Part shown: positions 10,251 through 19,180 of the stretch, piece by piece
Layout of the letters: each line of letters begins with the position of its first letter
How positions within the stretch are numbered: the first letter of the stretch is position 1
Source of the DNA: a virus
DNA length: 25,524 bases
Strand: one strand, 5' to 3'
IMG/VR virus record: IMGVR_UViG_3300032047_000115
Span: 1-25,524 of that record
Notes under the pieces: model-generated
Databases searched by the model: none
What the model saw: the letters and a program-made list of their open reading frames with translations, nothing else
Told to the model about the DNA's origin: nothing
Translations under genes and position numbers: made by a program

Positions 10251-13200
10251 TTAGTTAGTTTTGGGCCTCCATTCCCAGTGCCATGATTCTTTCTCATTAT
10301 AATTGAAATCCCCACGGTCTTCAAAAGGATAGAAGTTAAATTTAGAAGCGTTATTATATAACCAGTTCAAACCATCTTGACTTAAATAGTTTATATCTAT
10401 AGCTTTACCAGTATTATGCATTGAATGTCCAGCTTTTTTACTTCTATACTTTTCTGGATTCCAACCTGGATCACCTTTTTTAAGTCTATTTTCTTTTGCT
10501 ATAAAAGCTTCATCAGTATCACTTAGATATTCGGCACGTTGATGTGCTACATTACGGAAACCAGAGTTCAACTTAAAGTCAAAGCCAGCTTCTTTAGCAG
10601 CTGCAAACAAGCCTTCTACATCTGGTGCAGCATCTTTATGTACCTTGACATCCATTTTAATCCCTTCTTGCTCATTACTGAATCTAACAAGATTACCTAA
10701 ATGTGATACATCCACTAAATCGGCATCAGTTATTTCTCGTACCTCTTCAGGTACATCAAGGAAACTACCGTCAAACATAGGCTCTTGACCTAGTATATTA
10801 CTTAATACACTTATCTTTTCTCTTTGCCTATCTTTTGGATTCATAAGTTCACTAGAATTTACCCATCTATCAGTACTTCTAGCTTCTTGTAAGATCTCAT
10901 AATACCTTTCTTTACCTAATAACCTTTCAGCTGCGTTACTAAAATCAGTAAAGCGAACATCAGCAAATAATAGAGGTGAGTTTGCTAAATCAGGTGATAC
11001 AAGTGACTGTTTATAGTTACCTATATTATTCAAGACAACTAACTTATCTTTTGCTATTTGTAAATTAGTTTGGTATAGCTTATGTAAAGGATTTTCAGGC
11101 GATACTTTATTCATACCCATCATTGCGTTCAACTCCATATTAGCTAACCATAAAGGTTTTGCATAAAAAGGAAGTCGATCATATTGTTTTTGTAGGATAA
11201 TGTTTTCTTCTCTAGTAAATTCTCTTACATCTTCTAGTCTACGAGCTATAGGTACTTCTCTTTCTTCCATCCGAGTTATATACTCAGTCAAACCTTCGAT
11301 AGTATCAGGTATAGCATCTCCAAGAACATCACCTCCCTCTACCTCAGGAGCACCCTCATCATCATCAACAGGGATAAAGCTTAACTCATCAGTTAAAAGT
11401 TCTGGATCAAAGTTTCCTGTTATATATGATTTCATACCAGCAAAGGTATAATTATTTAACTTTGGATCACTCCAGTTTTCTAAATTCTCTTCACCAAACT
11501 TCATAGCAGCTACAGCCATCCTAATAGATATTTCTCTATTATCAGATTTAGAATTAGCTAGTTCTACCATTTTAGTGGCTTTAGCTACCGTTGCTTGATA
11601 TAAAAGTTCAGGATTATCAATAAGCTCTTGATAGCTAACATCAGATTTTAAACCTGCTTCTTGTAAAACAGTTTTATATTCGGCTTCTGATACTAAGATA
11701 TTTTCTGGAAGGGGATTATCGAAATTAGGATTCATTGCAGCTACTAAAGCTGAAGGTTCTATCATACCTCTTTCATCCATAATACGTTTAATAACCTTTT
11801 TATTACCTGCCGCAATACCTTCACGTTGAGGAACAGTTAGACTCATAAGCCAATCTACTTCTGCTTGTACTTCTGGAGGCCATTTCTGTGGCTCTACTCC
11901 TTCAGTTAATTCAGCTTGATAGTTGTATAAAACTTGAGCAGGTCTTTTGAATGGATCTTTTTGAGCTAATGTAGTCCAGATAGGATCTAGTCTAGTACCA
12001 TCAACGCCAAACTTTGTTTCAAAGGCTTCTGGCTTTAGACCAAAACTTACATCCTTATAATAATCACCTTCATAGTTCTTAGCATCTAAAGCTATCTTTC
12101 TAAATATTTTATCGTTTTTCTTTGTTAGATCTACTGATTTATCAACTTTTGTACTAGGAGCTAGATTAAAATCATCATAGGCCCAACGATCTGTACCTGT
12201 ATCATACTTATAAAGATTTGGTATAGGAAGATCATGGTTAGTGTCCCGTTTCCCATCATTATCCCAATCAAACGCTTGCATGTGTAGTTGTGTAGCTTGA
12301 TTTAAAGCATCTATTCTACTCATACCTTGTTCATTTTCTAGCCTTTTAGATTCTGTGGTAATAAAGGCCCATGATTTATCTATAATTTTTTGAGATTCAG
12401 CTACATTCTCATCTACTCTAGCTACTTTATAAACTCTTTTTTTAATCTTATTCAATAGCTGTTCTGAATATGTTTCTTTAACAGCTTTTTCTTCTGTAGT
12501 TCTTAAATAAAGTTGATCAACTACTACCTTATCCTTTCTGAATTTATCTTTAACATCTTCAGAAAAACGATTCATCTGAGCTTCAGTTATCTCACCACCT
12601 TGGGATGCTACAATATTGTTTCCCGTTTCTGTAGCAAGAGTATCATCTCGGATGTGCTTAGATTCGTTAATTTTTTTACGAAAATTTGCAACTAGACTAA
12701 TAACTTCTGGAAACTGTTTATATTCATTTTCTAAATCATCTAATAATTTATGAGCACCTGTAGTATCTAAAGGGTTCTCAGGATCATTAGTACGCCATCT
12801 CGCAAATATCTCAGCACCTCTATCGGTAACTAAGGTTTTTACATTTCTATTCTCTTCTTCTACTTTTTTGTAATGAGCTTTAATAGAATCAGCTACAAAC
12901 TTTTTAGTATCAAAAGCTTTCCAAAGTTCTGGAAGAGTTTGCCCTCCTTTTGGTGTTAAACCTTTGATATAAATCTTTGTAGTATCAAGAATATCAGCAA
13001 GCACAGCTATGTTATCAATATTATCATCTTCAGATGCAATATCTTTAAGCATACCAAGTAAAAGGTTATTACCAGTTTCTTTAACTGTACCATCTAACTC
13101 TCTACCATATGATAACTGTTTAGCTAAACTAGGTAAAACTTGTATTGAATGTTTAAGTTCCTTTATGAATTGCTTTTTACCTTCTTCACCGTTGCTAAAA

Positions 13201-14114
13201 AGGTTTGGTATACTAACTTCAAAATTTGATTTAATAGCTTGTATACTTTCTCTACCAGCTTCTCTTGTGTTCTCTTCTAAAACTTCTTGTTGGAATTTAC
13301 CTGTTGCATCAACAATAGTTTTGGTTAAGTAAGTATTAACAATATGTTGATCAAAGCCGTAGCTATTATCTTTTACATATTCACGTTGAACATGAGCAAT
13401 AATCTCATCTTGAGTTTCAGGATCATAGTTCCAGAACTGACTTACTGTTACCTCTTTACCTGTGCTAGTTGTAATTGTTTTTAATGCTAATGGTTGCCCA
13501 TCTGGACCAAGAGGATTAGCAGTTAGTTCATTTATAAGATGACCTTTCCATCCTCTACTAGCTTCAATTAAAAGACCTCTTCTATAACCCCAAGCAACAT
13601 TACTACCCATCTTACGGATGTTTAGTAACTTTTGCTTTTCTTGTAAAGTAGCTCTATAAGCTTTAGCTTCTAGCTCATCTGTTTTTTCTATAACAGCACC
13701 GAACTGTTTTTGAACAGCATCATTTATTTTAGCAGTTTGAGCCTTAGACAACTCCATGTAAGCCTGTGCTTCTGGATCACCTTGGGCTGCTTTCGCTCCC
13801 ATCACAAGACCTTCTTCTCTTTTAGCGTCTTGATGAGGTTTATAGATTTTTTTAGCAGCTGTATCTAAAGCTGTGTTTAGAGTATCACTGAACTTAGCTA
13901 ATTGTTTTAGCTTATAGTCATCATTACCAGCAGCTATACCAGATATACGATTTAACTCAGAACCAATAGAATTAGATTGCCTAATCATTTCATTAACTGA
14001 ATCAACTCTATCCTTGTCTGCTTGCCTTGCTTTCTGTGCAAGCTTGTTGGAGTTTGTGATAACTCCTGTACGGCCTCTATAGCCTGTACTACGTGTTTGT
14101 CTTTCGTATGCCAT
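10251..14114 (-). CDS. Internal virion protein gp15-like with C-terminal M15 (VanY-like) peptidase domain
   Basis: A 1287-aa protein in the T7 gene 15 position (747 aa in T7). Residues 1-~1150 are mostly charged and predicted helical, as expected for an ejected core protein. The last ~134 residues look like a zinc D,D-carboxypeptidase / L-Ala-D-Glu peptidase of MEROPS family M15. They contain 'NSGFRNVAHQ' (about 1183-1192), 'SMHNTGKAID' with ligands His1233 and Asp1240, and 'ESWHWEW' with Glu1276 and ligand His1279 (the E-x-x-H signature). All expected catalytic residues are present. The likely role is local cutting of peptidoglycan cross-links during DNA ejection, a job T7 gives to the transglycosylase at the start of gp16. 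ATG 14114 lies 6 nt after the gp14 stop. The gp15 role rests on position; the M15 domain rests on motifs. Confidence 0.9.
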   Translation of the reverse strand: MAYERQTRSTGYRGRTGVITNSNKLAQKARQADKDRVDSVNEMIRQSNSIGSELNRISGIAAGNDDYKLKQLAKFSDTLNTALDTAAKKIYKPHQDAKREEGLVMGAKAAQGDPEAQAYMELSKAQTAKINDAVQKQFGAVIEKTDELEAKAYRATLQEKQKLLNIRKMGSNVAWGYRRGLLIEASRGWKGHLINELTANPLGPDGQPLALKTITTSTGKEVTVSQFWNYDPETQDEIIAHVQREYVKDNSYGFDQHIVNTYLTKTIVDATGKFQQEVLEENTREAGRESIQAIKSNFEVSIPNLFSNGEEGKKQFIKELKHSIQVLPSLAKQLSYGRELDGTVKETGNNLLLGMLKDIASEDDNIDNIAVLADILDTTKIYIKGLTPKGGQTLPELWKAFDTKKFVADSIKAHYKKVEEENRNVKTLVTDRGAEIFARWRTNDPENPLDTTGAHKLLDDLENEYKQFPEVISLVANFRKKINESKHIRDDTLATETGNNIVASQGGEITEAQMNRFSEDVKDKFRKDKVVVDQLYLRTTEEKAVKETYSEQLLNKIKKRVYKVARVDENVAESQKIIDKSWAFITTESKRLENEQGMSRIDALNQATQLHMQAFDWDNDGKRDTNHDLPIPNLYKYDTGTDRWAYDDFNLAPSTKVDKSVDLTKKNDKIFRKIALDAKNYEGDYYKDVSFGLKPEAFETKFGVDGTRLDPIWTTLAQKDPFKRPAQVLYNYQAELTEGVEPQKWPPEVQAEVDWLMSLTVPQREGIAAGNKKVIKRIMDERGMIEPSALVAAMNPNFDNPLPENILVSEAEYKTVLQEAGLKSDVSYQELIDNPELLYQATVAKATKMVELANSKSDNREISIRMAVAAMKFGEENLENWSDPKLNNYTFAGMKSYITGNFDPELLTDELSFIPVDDDEGAPEVEGGDVLGDAIPDTIEGLTEYITRMEEREVPIARRLEDVREFTREENIILQKQYDRLPFYAKPLWLANMELNAMMGMNKVSPENPLHKLYQTNLQIAKDKLVVLNNIGNYKQSLVSPDLANSPLLFADVRFTDFSNAAERLLGKERYYEILQEARSTDRWVNSSELMNPKDRQREKISVLSNILGQEPMFDGSFLDVPEEVREITDADLVDVSHLGNLVRFSNEQEGIKMDVKVHKDAAPDVEGLFAAAKEAGFDFKLNSGFRNVAHQRAEYLSDTDEAFIAKENRLKKGDPGWNPEKYRSKKAGHSMHNTGKAIDINYLSQDGLNWLYNNASKFNFYPFEDRGDFNYNEKESWHWEWRPKTN

Positions 14115-14120
14115 AGTTAA

Positions 14121-14870
14121 TTAACCCGTTACTGTTCCAGTTGACCAGTTCAAATCTTTCCAGAAGTTCTCACCACCAATAGCTGAACCAGCTGAAACAG
14201 CCGTTGTAGCACCACTGAGGATTGGGCCTAGTATAGATGGTTTGCGTGGAGTAGCTTGCATTATAGGTTTGATAGGTTCATAAGAAGCAGCTTTCTGGGT
14301 AGCAATACTCTTAGTTGAGTTAATAGCAGCTACATCTGCTGAGTATTTATCCAGATCTATACCATATTGTTCTATAGCATAGGCTCTGAATACAGAATCT
14401 TGTGATGCATCTATCTGTGCTTGTTCAAACCCAAACTCTCGTTCAGCACCTTGTAATAATGCTGCTAAACTGTTACCACTTTGGGCACCACTAGCAAGGA
14501 TTTCACCTTGTGCTGCTATAGATTTAGCTAGGTTATCTTGTGTTTTGAAAGCTTGTTCTGCCAGTTTCTCATTCTTCTCAACCTGTGCAGCTACAGAAGC
14601 ATTGTCAGCATTTATCTGATTGTTCTGTCTGACAGCAGCTAGTTCTGTTTGAGCAGCAGCATCAGCTTTTAGCTCTCTTTCAAATACATCACCTTTTAAT
14701 TTGTCATTATATTCAGCGATTGTTAATTCATTAGCATACTTAGTTGTTGCTGCATGATTAGATCTTAATACCGCATCTCTTCGGGCTGCATAAGCAGCGT
14801 TTTGCTCTTGTATACCCGTAGCAGCTTGGGCAGCTCCAAGTGCTATTGATACAGCTAGTGTTGTACACAT
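14121..14870 (-). CDS. Internal virion protein gp14-like
   Basis: A 249-aa protein in the T7 gene 14 position (196 aa in T7). The N-terminus 'MCTTLAVSIALGAAQAATG' is hydrophobic and Ala-rich. A long Ala/Gln/Glu-rich helical region follows (about residues 20-190), then a Gly/Ser/Ala-rich tail. This composition fits T7-like gp14, a core protein thought to insert in the outer membrane during ejection. Its ATG overlaps the end of gp13 by 16 nt, so the two are probably translationally coupled. I recognise no catalytic motif; the name rests on order, size and composition. Confidence 0.8.
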   Translation of the reverse strand: MCTTLAVSIALGAAQAATGIQEQNAAYAARRDAVLRSNHAATTKYANELTIAEYNDKLKGDVFERELKADAAAQTELAAVRQNNQINADNASVAAQVEKNEKLAEQAFKTQDNLAKSIAAQGEILASGAQSGNSLAALLQGAEREFGFEQAQIDASQDSVFRAYAIEQYGIDLDKYSADVAAINSTKSIATQKAASYEPIKPIMQATPRKPSILGPILSGATTAVSAGSAIGGENFWKDLNWSTGTVTG

Positions 14871-15301
14871 AGTTTTATAAACTCAATTAGAGGAACACCA
14901 TTGTAAACATGGTAGTTAAGGAATTTAAACCTTAATAGTTTAAGTAGTTTGATATGATTTTCATTCCGCATATCTGCGTAGTTCCATAAATAAGGATTGG
15001 GTAAACTGTCTACCCAGCGTTTAGCTTCCCTAATAAATGTATGAGGGTACTCTTCACTAGCCTTAGTGCAAAGCATCCATATGGCATTCTCAGGGGTTAC
15101 TCCAGCCACTCCAGCAGCCTTGCCGTTGGGAACCTTAAAGAAAACTGAGTATGAGGAATCAAAATAAGATTGAAGGATAACTGTTGTTGCAGACATTTTT
15201 GAGGTGTCTTCAGCTTCCTTCTTATCTTCAGGACGTAAATTTAACCCTACACTTAGAGCTAAGTCAGGGGTGCAGGGTTGGATAAATTTACTTTCGTACA
15301 T
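14855..15301 (-). CDS. gp13-like internal virion / assembly protein
   Basis: The open frame can be extended to a TTG at 15343, but I choose ATG 15301. It gives 148 aa, close to the 138 of T7 gp13, and reduces the overlap with gp12 from 56 to 14 nt. 'PNPYLWNYADMRNENHIKLL' (about residues 102-121) resembles T7 gp13 'LWNYVWVGNTSHIRFL', and the C-terminal strand-rich end also fits. In T7, gp13 is needed for virion morphogenesis and is scarce or absent in mature particles; the fold resembles acetyltransferases, with no known activity. The gene overlaps gp12 upstream and gp14 downstream. No clear Shine-Dalgarno precedes 15301, in keeping with coupled translation. Confidence 0.8.
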   Translation of the reverse strand: MYESKFIQPCTPDLALSVGLNLRPEDKKEAEDTSKMSATTVILQSYFDSSYSVFFKVPNGKAAGVAGVTPENAIWMLCTKASEEYPHTFIREAKRWVDSLPNPYLWNYADMRNENHIKLLKLLRFKFLNYHVYNGVPLIEFIKLCVQH

Positions 15302-18300
15302 GTCGTCTGGTGTTATATCTACCGTCCCAGCTTGCTGAAACAATAGTTGCGGAAAAGGGTTGGTCTATTTTTACTTTAAATCTAAACTTATCATTCTTTC
15401 TGTATATAGGTACTCTAATTGATTTATATAATAAAGAAGGTATCTCACCAAACTTATTCCAATCTGTTAGCATACCTGATTCATTTTGTGTATAGAGATT
15501 AGCATTACCTATAACATCATCAACAGTAAACGATACAGGACCAGATAAACCTAATTCAAAGTTATACCCTCCCATTCTAAGATCACCATCTATATCATAC
15601 TTACCTTGATCATAAGAGAAGTAATACTGTGGTAACTCAAATTCAGTTATGTATTTATACCCAATAGCCATATGCCATTTAGACATATCACTTAAAGTTT
15701 TTAAAGCATATGTTGGTGCTTCTGGGTCACCTCCTGGGACTATAAACCATTCTTGACGGAACCCGTTATTAAAGGTCATAGTAGATCCAGATACCGAATC
15801 AGGTATCAAAACTGTACCTGCTTCCCCATCACTAGGCTCGTAAGCAGTAGTATCAGGATCATCTGGTGCTCCTGAGAGTACAACAATTTGTGGGTTGTAT
15901 GTTTGATCAATAGTATAAGGTAATGTAATAACAACAGGTCTAGTAGTATCTCCAGAATTACCACCTAGAGCTACAGAAACACCTGTTGTAGTGTTACTAC
16001 CGTCACCTTGTTTATACATCACAAGGTTATCTAAAGCTGCTTCAAGTTTACGATTAACTCTTAAACCAGCTTCACCTTCTCCAATGGTTTGAGAATCGTC
16101 ACCAATAGTATAGCTTCTAGCACTCATACTATTATTATCACTTAGGTATTCATACCTATTTAGTATAACTTCACTATTATCTTGTAGTGTTACAGTATAG
16201 AAAGCACCTCCAGTATAGAAACAATGCCTTAATACACCTGTTAATGTCCAAGTATACCAAGCTGATTGTTCTCTCTGCTCTCCAGAATCAAAATACTTAT
16301 AATTATAAATTGTAGAGGTGTTGAAATTAGTGTTATGATAAGTAGAATTATTAATACCAAAAGTTACTAAACCTAGATCTGCTGATCCTGAATTTACATT
16401 TAAAGTTTTTGGTAGAAATGAAGGGACCACTCTAGTTTGATCTATTATCTTAGGCGGTACACTCTCATCTACTATAGCCATCTCAAACGCTTTACTGTAA
16501 GCCCCCGTATGGTTAACAAACATATAGGTTGTACCCATATCTAATGGCTTAATAGTAGTGCTACATTCATAGCCAGCTACTTTTTTAAGACGAGCAGTTT
16601 TAGGAGAGAAAGAGTCTTGCTCACTAAATAGCATAAATTGTCCAGCATCACTGAACATTAACACACCTTTTTGTGTAGGTAGTACGTGATTAATATATGC
16701 TGGTTTTACATCTGATACTGATATATCAATAGGGTTATCATCACTGGAAGTTATAGCTGAGACTGCAAAGAAATTATGATAATCACTTGGTTGGCTTAAT
16801 ACTATTTGTTCATCTGCAATTAAACCTAATCTATTTCGATAGAAAAATATTTGTGATATTTTTTTACCAACAAAAGATGGATCGGGATTAGTAGTTATAG
16901 CATCACCAACTTTACGTTCATCCCATCCTACGTTGTTTGGGTTACTACCTGAACCTGATAATTCACAAAATTGAAAGCTTGCTATATTACCACCTGAACG
17001 TACAGCTACTAATGCATGTGGCATAGTATGGTGATCCAGCCCCGAAACAATTCCTGGGGCTACTGTTTCTTCCCAGACACCAGAACCTTTAATTCCATCA
17101 TCTGCAACAAACTTTAACCAGTAGTTGTCAGCATCAGATTCTTCTGTGTTAGCAACTTCTACTATATAACCATGAGCACATTCAGAAGGTAGTTTAGATA
17201 TATCTTGAGCACTATCTTGGAATACTGATAAAGCTTCACCAGCCATACCTCCTAGTACTTGTACATTCATAGCAGCGGTACCAGTTTTTTTAATTAAAAT
17301 ACCATTACCTACTACTGTAAAAGTATAATTATTAGCACCGCCTGGGTTATATTCATCATCTAAATCTTTTTTTAAACCATTAAGTACGTTCGCCATACTT
17401 AAGGTTCCTCTGTCTGGATTCTTAGGTGTTATGTGTTTTGCTACACCAGATTTATATCTATAAGTTTGATACTCTTTAGTACCTGTAATTTCTATATCAT
17501 AACCAACCACTGTATTTGTATCATCAGGAATACCAACAGCATTAGCTAGAACAGTACCTACAGGGCCAACATCAGTACCGCCATCTTTTAAAGTAGCTGT
17601 GGCTGTATAACGTATATCATAGTTCTGAACATAACCTAAGAATTTAGTCTCATCATCTGTTTGTTCGTTACCATTAGAGTCCTCTTGATATTCTTTTGAT
17701 TGACTCTGGAACATTGGTTGTCCATTGACTATTACAGTAGCTCTTATGCCTTTAGCATTAGCAGTACTACCTCCGTCATAATCCTTTTGTCCTGACAAAC
17801 CTGAACCAGTTTTAGGATGCTTCCAGCTAGATTTACCAGCAACACTTCTATTACTATTAGTTAAATCTTCGTTTAATTCATAGCCACCATTGCGGTATAC
17901 AGTAATACCTGTTGCCATTTTCTTTGTATCAGCATCAGGCATAGTTGCCCCAGCTGCCCCAATATGTATGACATACTCAGTATTATATGCAAGAGTATCT
18001 ATCTTAACAAAAGCGTATGGTTGTGCTACAGTAGGAGAACCACTACTCCAATTAAAACCAGTTGTAGTCCCTGCGGTACCTACAGTTGTATTTGGATTAG
18101 TTATATATGTATAATCTTGGATAGTATGCGTACTTAAAGTACCTGCTCCACTGAGGTAATTATAAGCATTACCTGAGCCTTCAGTCACATTAACTGAAAC
18201 TCCTGTTTCTGCATTCCACACTCGTATAGGTGAAGATCCAGAGTTAGCAGGGGTAATCTGTACTATAAATTTCTCTCCTTCTTTATTTAAAATCTCAAAC

Positions 18301-18488
18301 CACTGTCCAGTTGATGTAGTATTAGTCAGCTTATTCACATACTCAGCTGGAGGACGTTTCATTAAGCCAAAAGTTACATCAGGAACAGCATTATCACAGG
18401 ATCTTAGCTGGCCTGGAAATTTAATAAAATCTGGCTGCTGGGAAACCCCACCTAAAAAGTTAGGAATACGTTGATTAATAGCTGCCAT
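15288..18488 (-). CDS. Tail tubular protein B / nozzle (gp12-like)
   Basis: A 1066-aa protein. Its N-terminus 'INQRIPNFLGGVSQQPD', followed by 'FGLMKRPPAEYV', matches T7-type gp12 ('GGISQQPD ... GLQKRPP'). The C-terminus with 'RVPIYRKNDKFRFKVKID' and 'SASWDGRYNTRRHVRK' is also typical of the family. Gp12 forms the tail nozzle below the gp11 adaptor and binds the fibres. It is about 270 aa longer than T7 gp12 (794), with extra Gly/Thr/Asn-rich sequence in the first 500 residues that may be a surface insertion. The start overlaps the gp11 stop as TAATG, implying coupled translation. Confidence 0.95.
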   Translation of the reverse strand: MAAINQRIPNFLGGVSQQPDFIKFPGQLRSCDNAVPDVTFGLMKRPPAEYVNKLTNTTSTGQWFEILNKEGEKFIVQITPANSGSSPIRVWNAETGVSVNVTEGSGNAYNYLSGAGTLSTHTIQDYTYITNPNTTVGTAGTTTGFNWSSGSPTVAQPYAFVKIDTLAYNTEYVIHIGAAGATMPDADTKKMATGITVYRNGGYELNEDLTNSNRSVAGKSSWKHPKTGSGLSGQKDYDGGSTANAKGIRATVIVNGQPMFQSQSKEYQEDSNGNEQTDDETKFLGYVQNYDIRYTATATLKDGGTDVGPVGTVLANAVGIPDDTNTVVGYDIEITGTKEYQTYRYKSGVAKHITPKNPDRGTLSMANVLNGLKKDLDDEYNPGGANNYTFTVVGNGILIKKTGTAAMNVQVLGGMAGEALSVFQDSAQDISKLPSECAHGYIVEVANTEESDADNYWLKFVADDGIKGSGVWEETVAPGIVSGLDHHTMPHALVAVRSGGNIASFQFCELSGSGSNPNNVGWDERKVGDAITTNPDPSFVGKKISQIFFYRNRLGLIADEQIVLSQPSDYHNFFAVSAITSSDDNPIDISVSDVKPAYINHVLPTQKGVLMFSDAGQFMLFSEQDSFSPKTARLKKVAGYECSTTIKPLDMGTTYMFVNHTGAYSKAFEMAIVDESVPPKIIDQTRVVPSFLPKTLNVNSGSADLGLVTFGINNSTYHNTNFNTSTIYNYKYFDSGEQREQSAWYTWTLTGVLRHCFYTGGAFYTVTLQDNSEVILNRYEYLSDNNSMSARSYTIGDDSQTIGEGEAGLRVNRKLEAALDNLVMYKQGDGSNTTTGVSVALGGNSGDTTRPVVITLPYTIDQTYNPQIVVLSGAPDDPDTTAYEPSDGEAGTVLIPDSVSGSTMTFNNGFRQEWFIVPGGDPEAPTYALKTLSDMSKWHMAIGYKYITEFELPQYYFSYDQGKYDIDGDLRMGGYNFELGLSGPVSFTVDDVIGNANLYTQNESGMLTDWNKFGEIPSLLYKSIRVPIYRKNDKFRFKVKIDQPFSATIVSASWDGRYNTRRHVRK

Positions 18489-19141
18489 TATCTTTTAATA
18501 ACTTGGAATGGTTGGTAGCCTTGGTATGGATTACGTTGGGAACTATCTTGGAAGATATTGTAGTCTGCTTGGTTTGTATCATACTGGATACAGGAAGCCC
18601 TTGCAAGCGTCTCATCTGGTGACATGACCTCATTGGCCTCAGGGTTAGCTATCATGCGGTTAGAGGCGATCCTAGATGCCTTAGCGGTGACGTAATCACG
18701 GAATGGTTGGGGCATATCATCAAACTCATATAACCAGATAATATCACAGTAAAGAATATTCTCTGTTAAGTCAGTGAATTTGTTAGTATGTTTATAGCGA
18801 TCATATAGTTGTGCTACTTGTTGTCCAGTAGCTAGAGTTCTTGTTCTCCTGACAACATCATAATTGTCTGCATGTTTATACCTATTTGGATCTACCTGTA
18901 AGGCATTTGCGGGGAACTCAATCTCATTGTTATTATCAACAGGTAGAGGGAATTCGATTTCTGAATTGAAAGCCCATCCTTCTGCCTGAACTTCACGACA
19001 AACTTGTCGAAGAGTTTTCTGAGCAATAGCAACTTCTGGGCTTTGAGTATCCAGAGTGTTTACAGGAGACTCTCCAACACTCATTAATATTGAGTTTACA
19101 GCATCCAGTTCTGTGGACGTTGCGTATGTTAAAGTTGTCAT
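18488..19141 (-). CDS. Tail tubular protein A / adaptor (gp11-like)
   Basis: A 217-aa protein (196 in T7). 'ELDAVNSILMSVGESPVNTL' (about residues 11-30) matches T7 gp11 '[20 protein letters not shown]', and 'DDMPQPFRDYVTAKASR' matches the T7 'DEMPECFRYWIVTKASR' block. Gp11 is the dodecameric adaptor between the portal and the gp12 nozzle. The ATG at 19141 sits directly after the U-run of an intrinsic terminator, so there is no room for a normal ribosome-binding site. The sequence matches T7 from near its first residues, so a much later start is unlikely. Confidence 0.95.
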   Translation of the reverse strand: MTTLTYATSTELDAVNSILMSVGESPVNTLDTQSPEVAIAQKTLRQVCREVQAEGWAFNSEIEFPLPVDNNNEIEFPANALQVDPNRYKHADNYDVVRRTRTLATGQQVAQLYDRYKHTNKFTDLTENILYCDIIWLYEFDDMPQPFRDYVTAKASRIASNRMIANPEANEVMSPDETLARASCIQYDTNQADYNIFQDSSQRNPYQGYQPFQVIKR

Positions 19142-19168
19142 AAAAAAAAGGGGGAGCCGAAGCCCCCC
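19142..19168 (-). terminator. Intrinsic terminator after the capsid gene (UUCG tetraloop, 8 U)
   Basis: Read on the minus strand: GGGGGGC, loop UUCG, GCUCCCCC, then eight U. This is a GC-rich stem closed by a C(UUCG)G tetraloop, followed by an uninterrupted U-run at 19149-19142. It begins 12 nt after the capsid stop, the same place as the T-phi terminator of T7 between genes 10 and 11. It should reduce transcription into the tail genes relative to capsid. The U-run ends exactly at the gp11 ATG. Confidence 0.93.
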
Positions 19169-19180
19169 ATAAATGTATAT

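Noticed and set aside
13009-13332. Plus-strand open frames such as this 107-codon one and others opposite genes 12, 15, 16 and 17
   Set aside because: They are antisense to clear coding sequence and have Ser/Leu-rich shadow compositions with no recognisable motif.
15302-15343. TTG-initiated N-terminal extension of gp13
   Set aside because: It would lengthen the overlap with gp12 to 56 nt and exceed the family length; ATG 15301 fits better.
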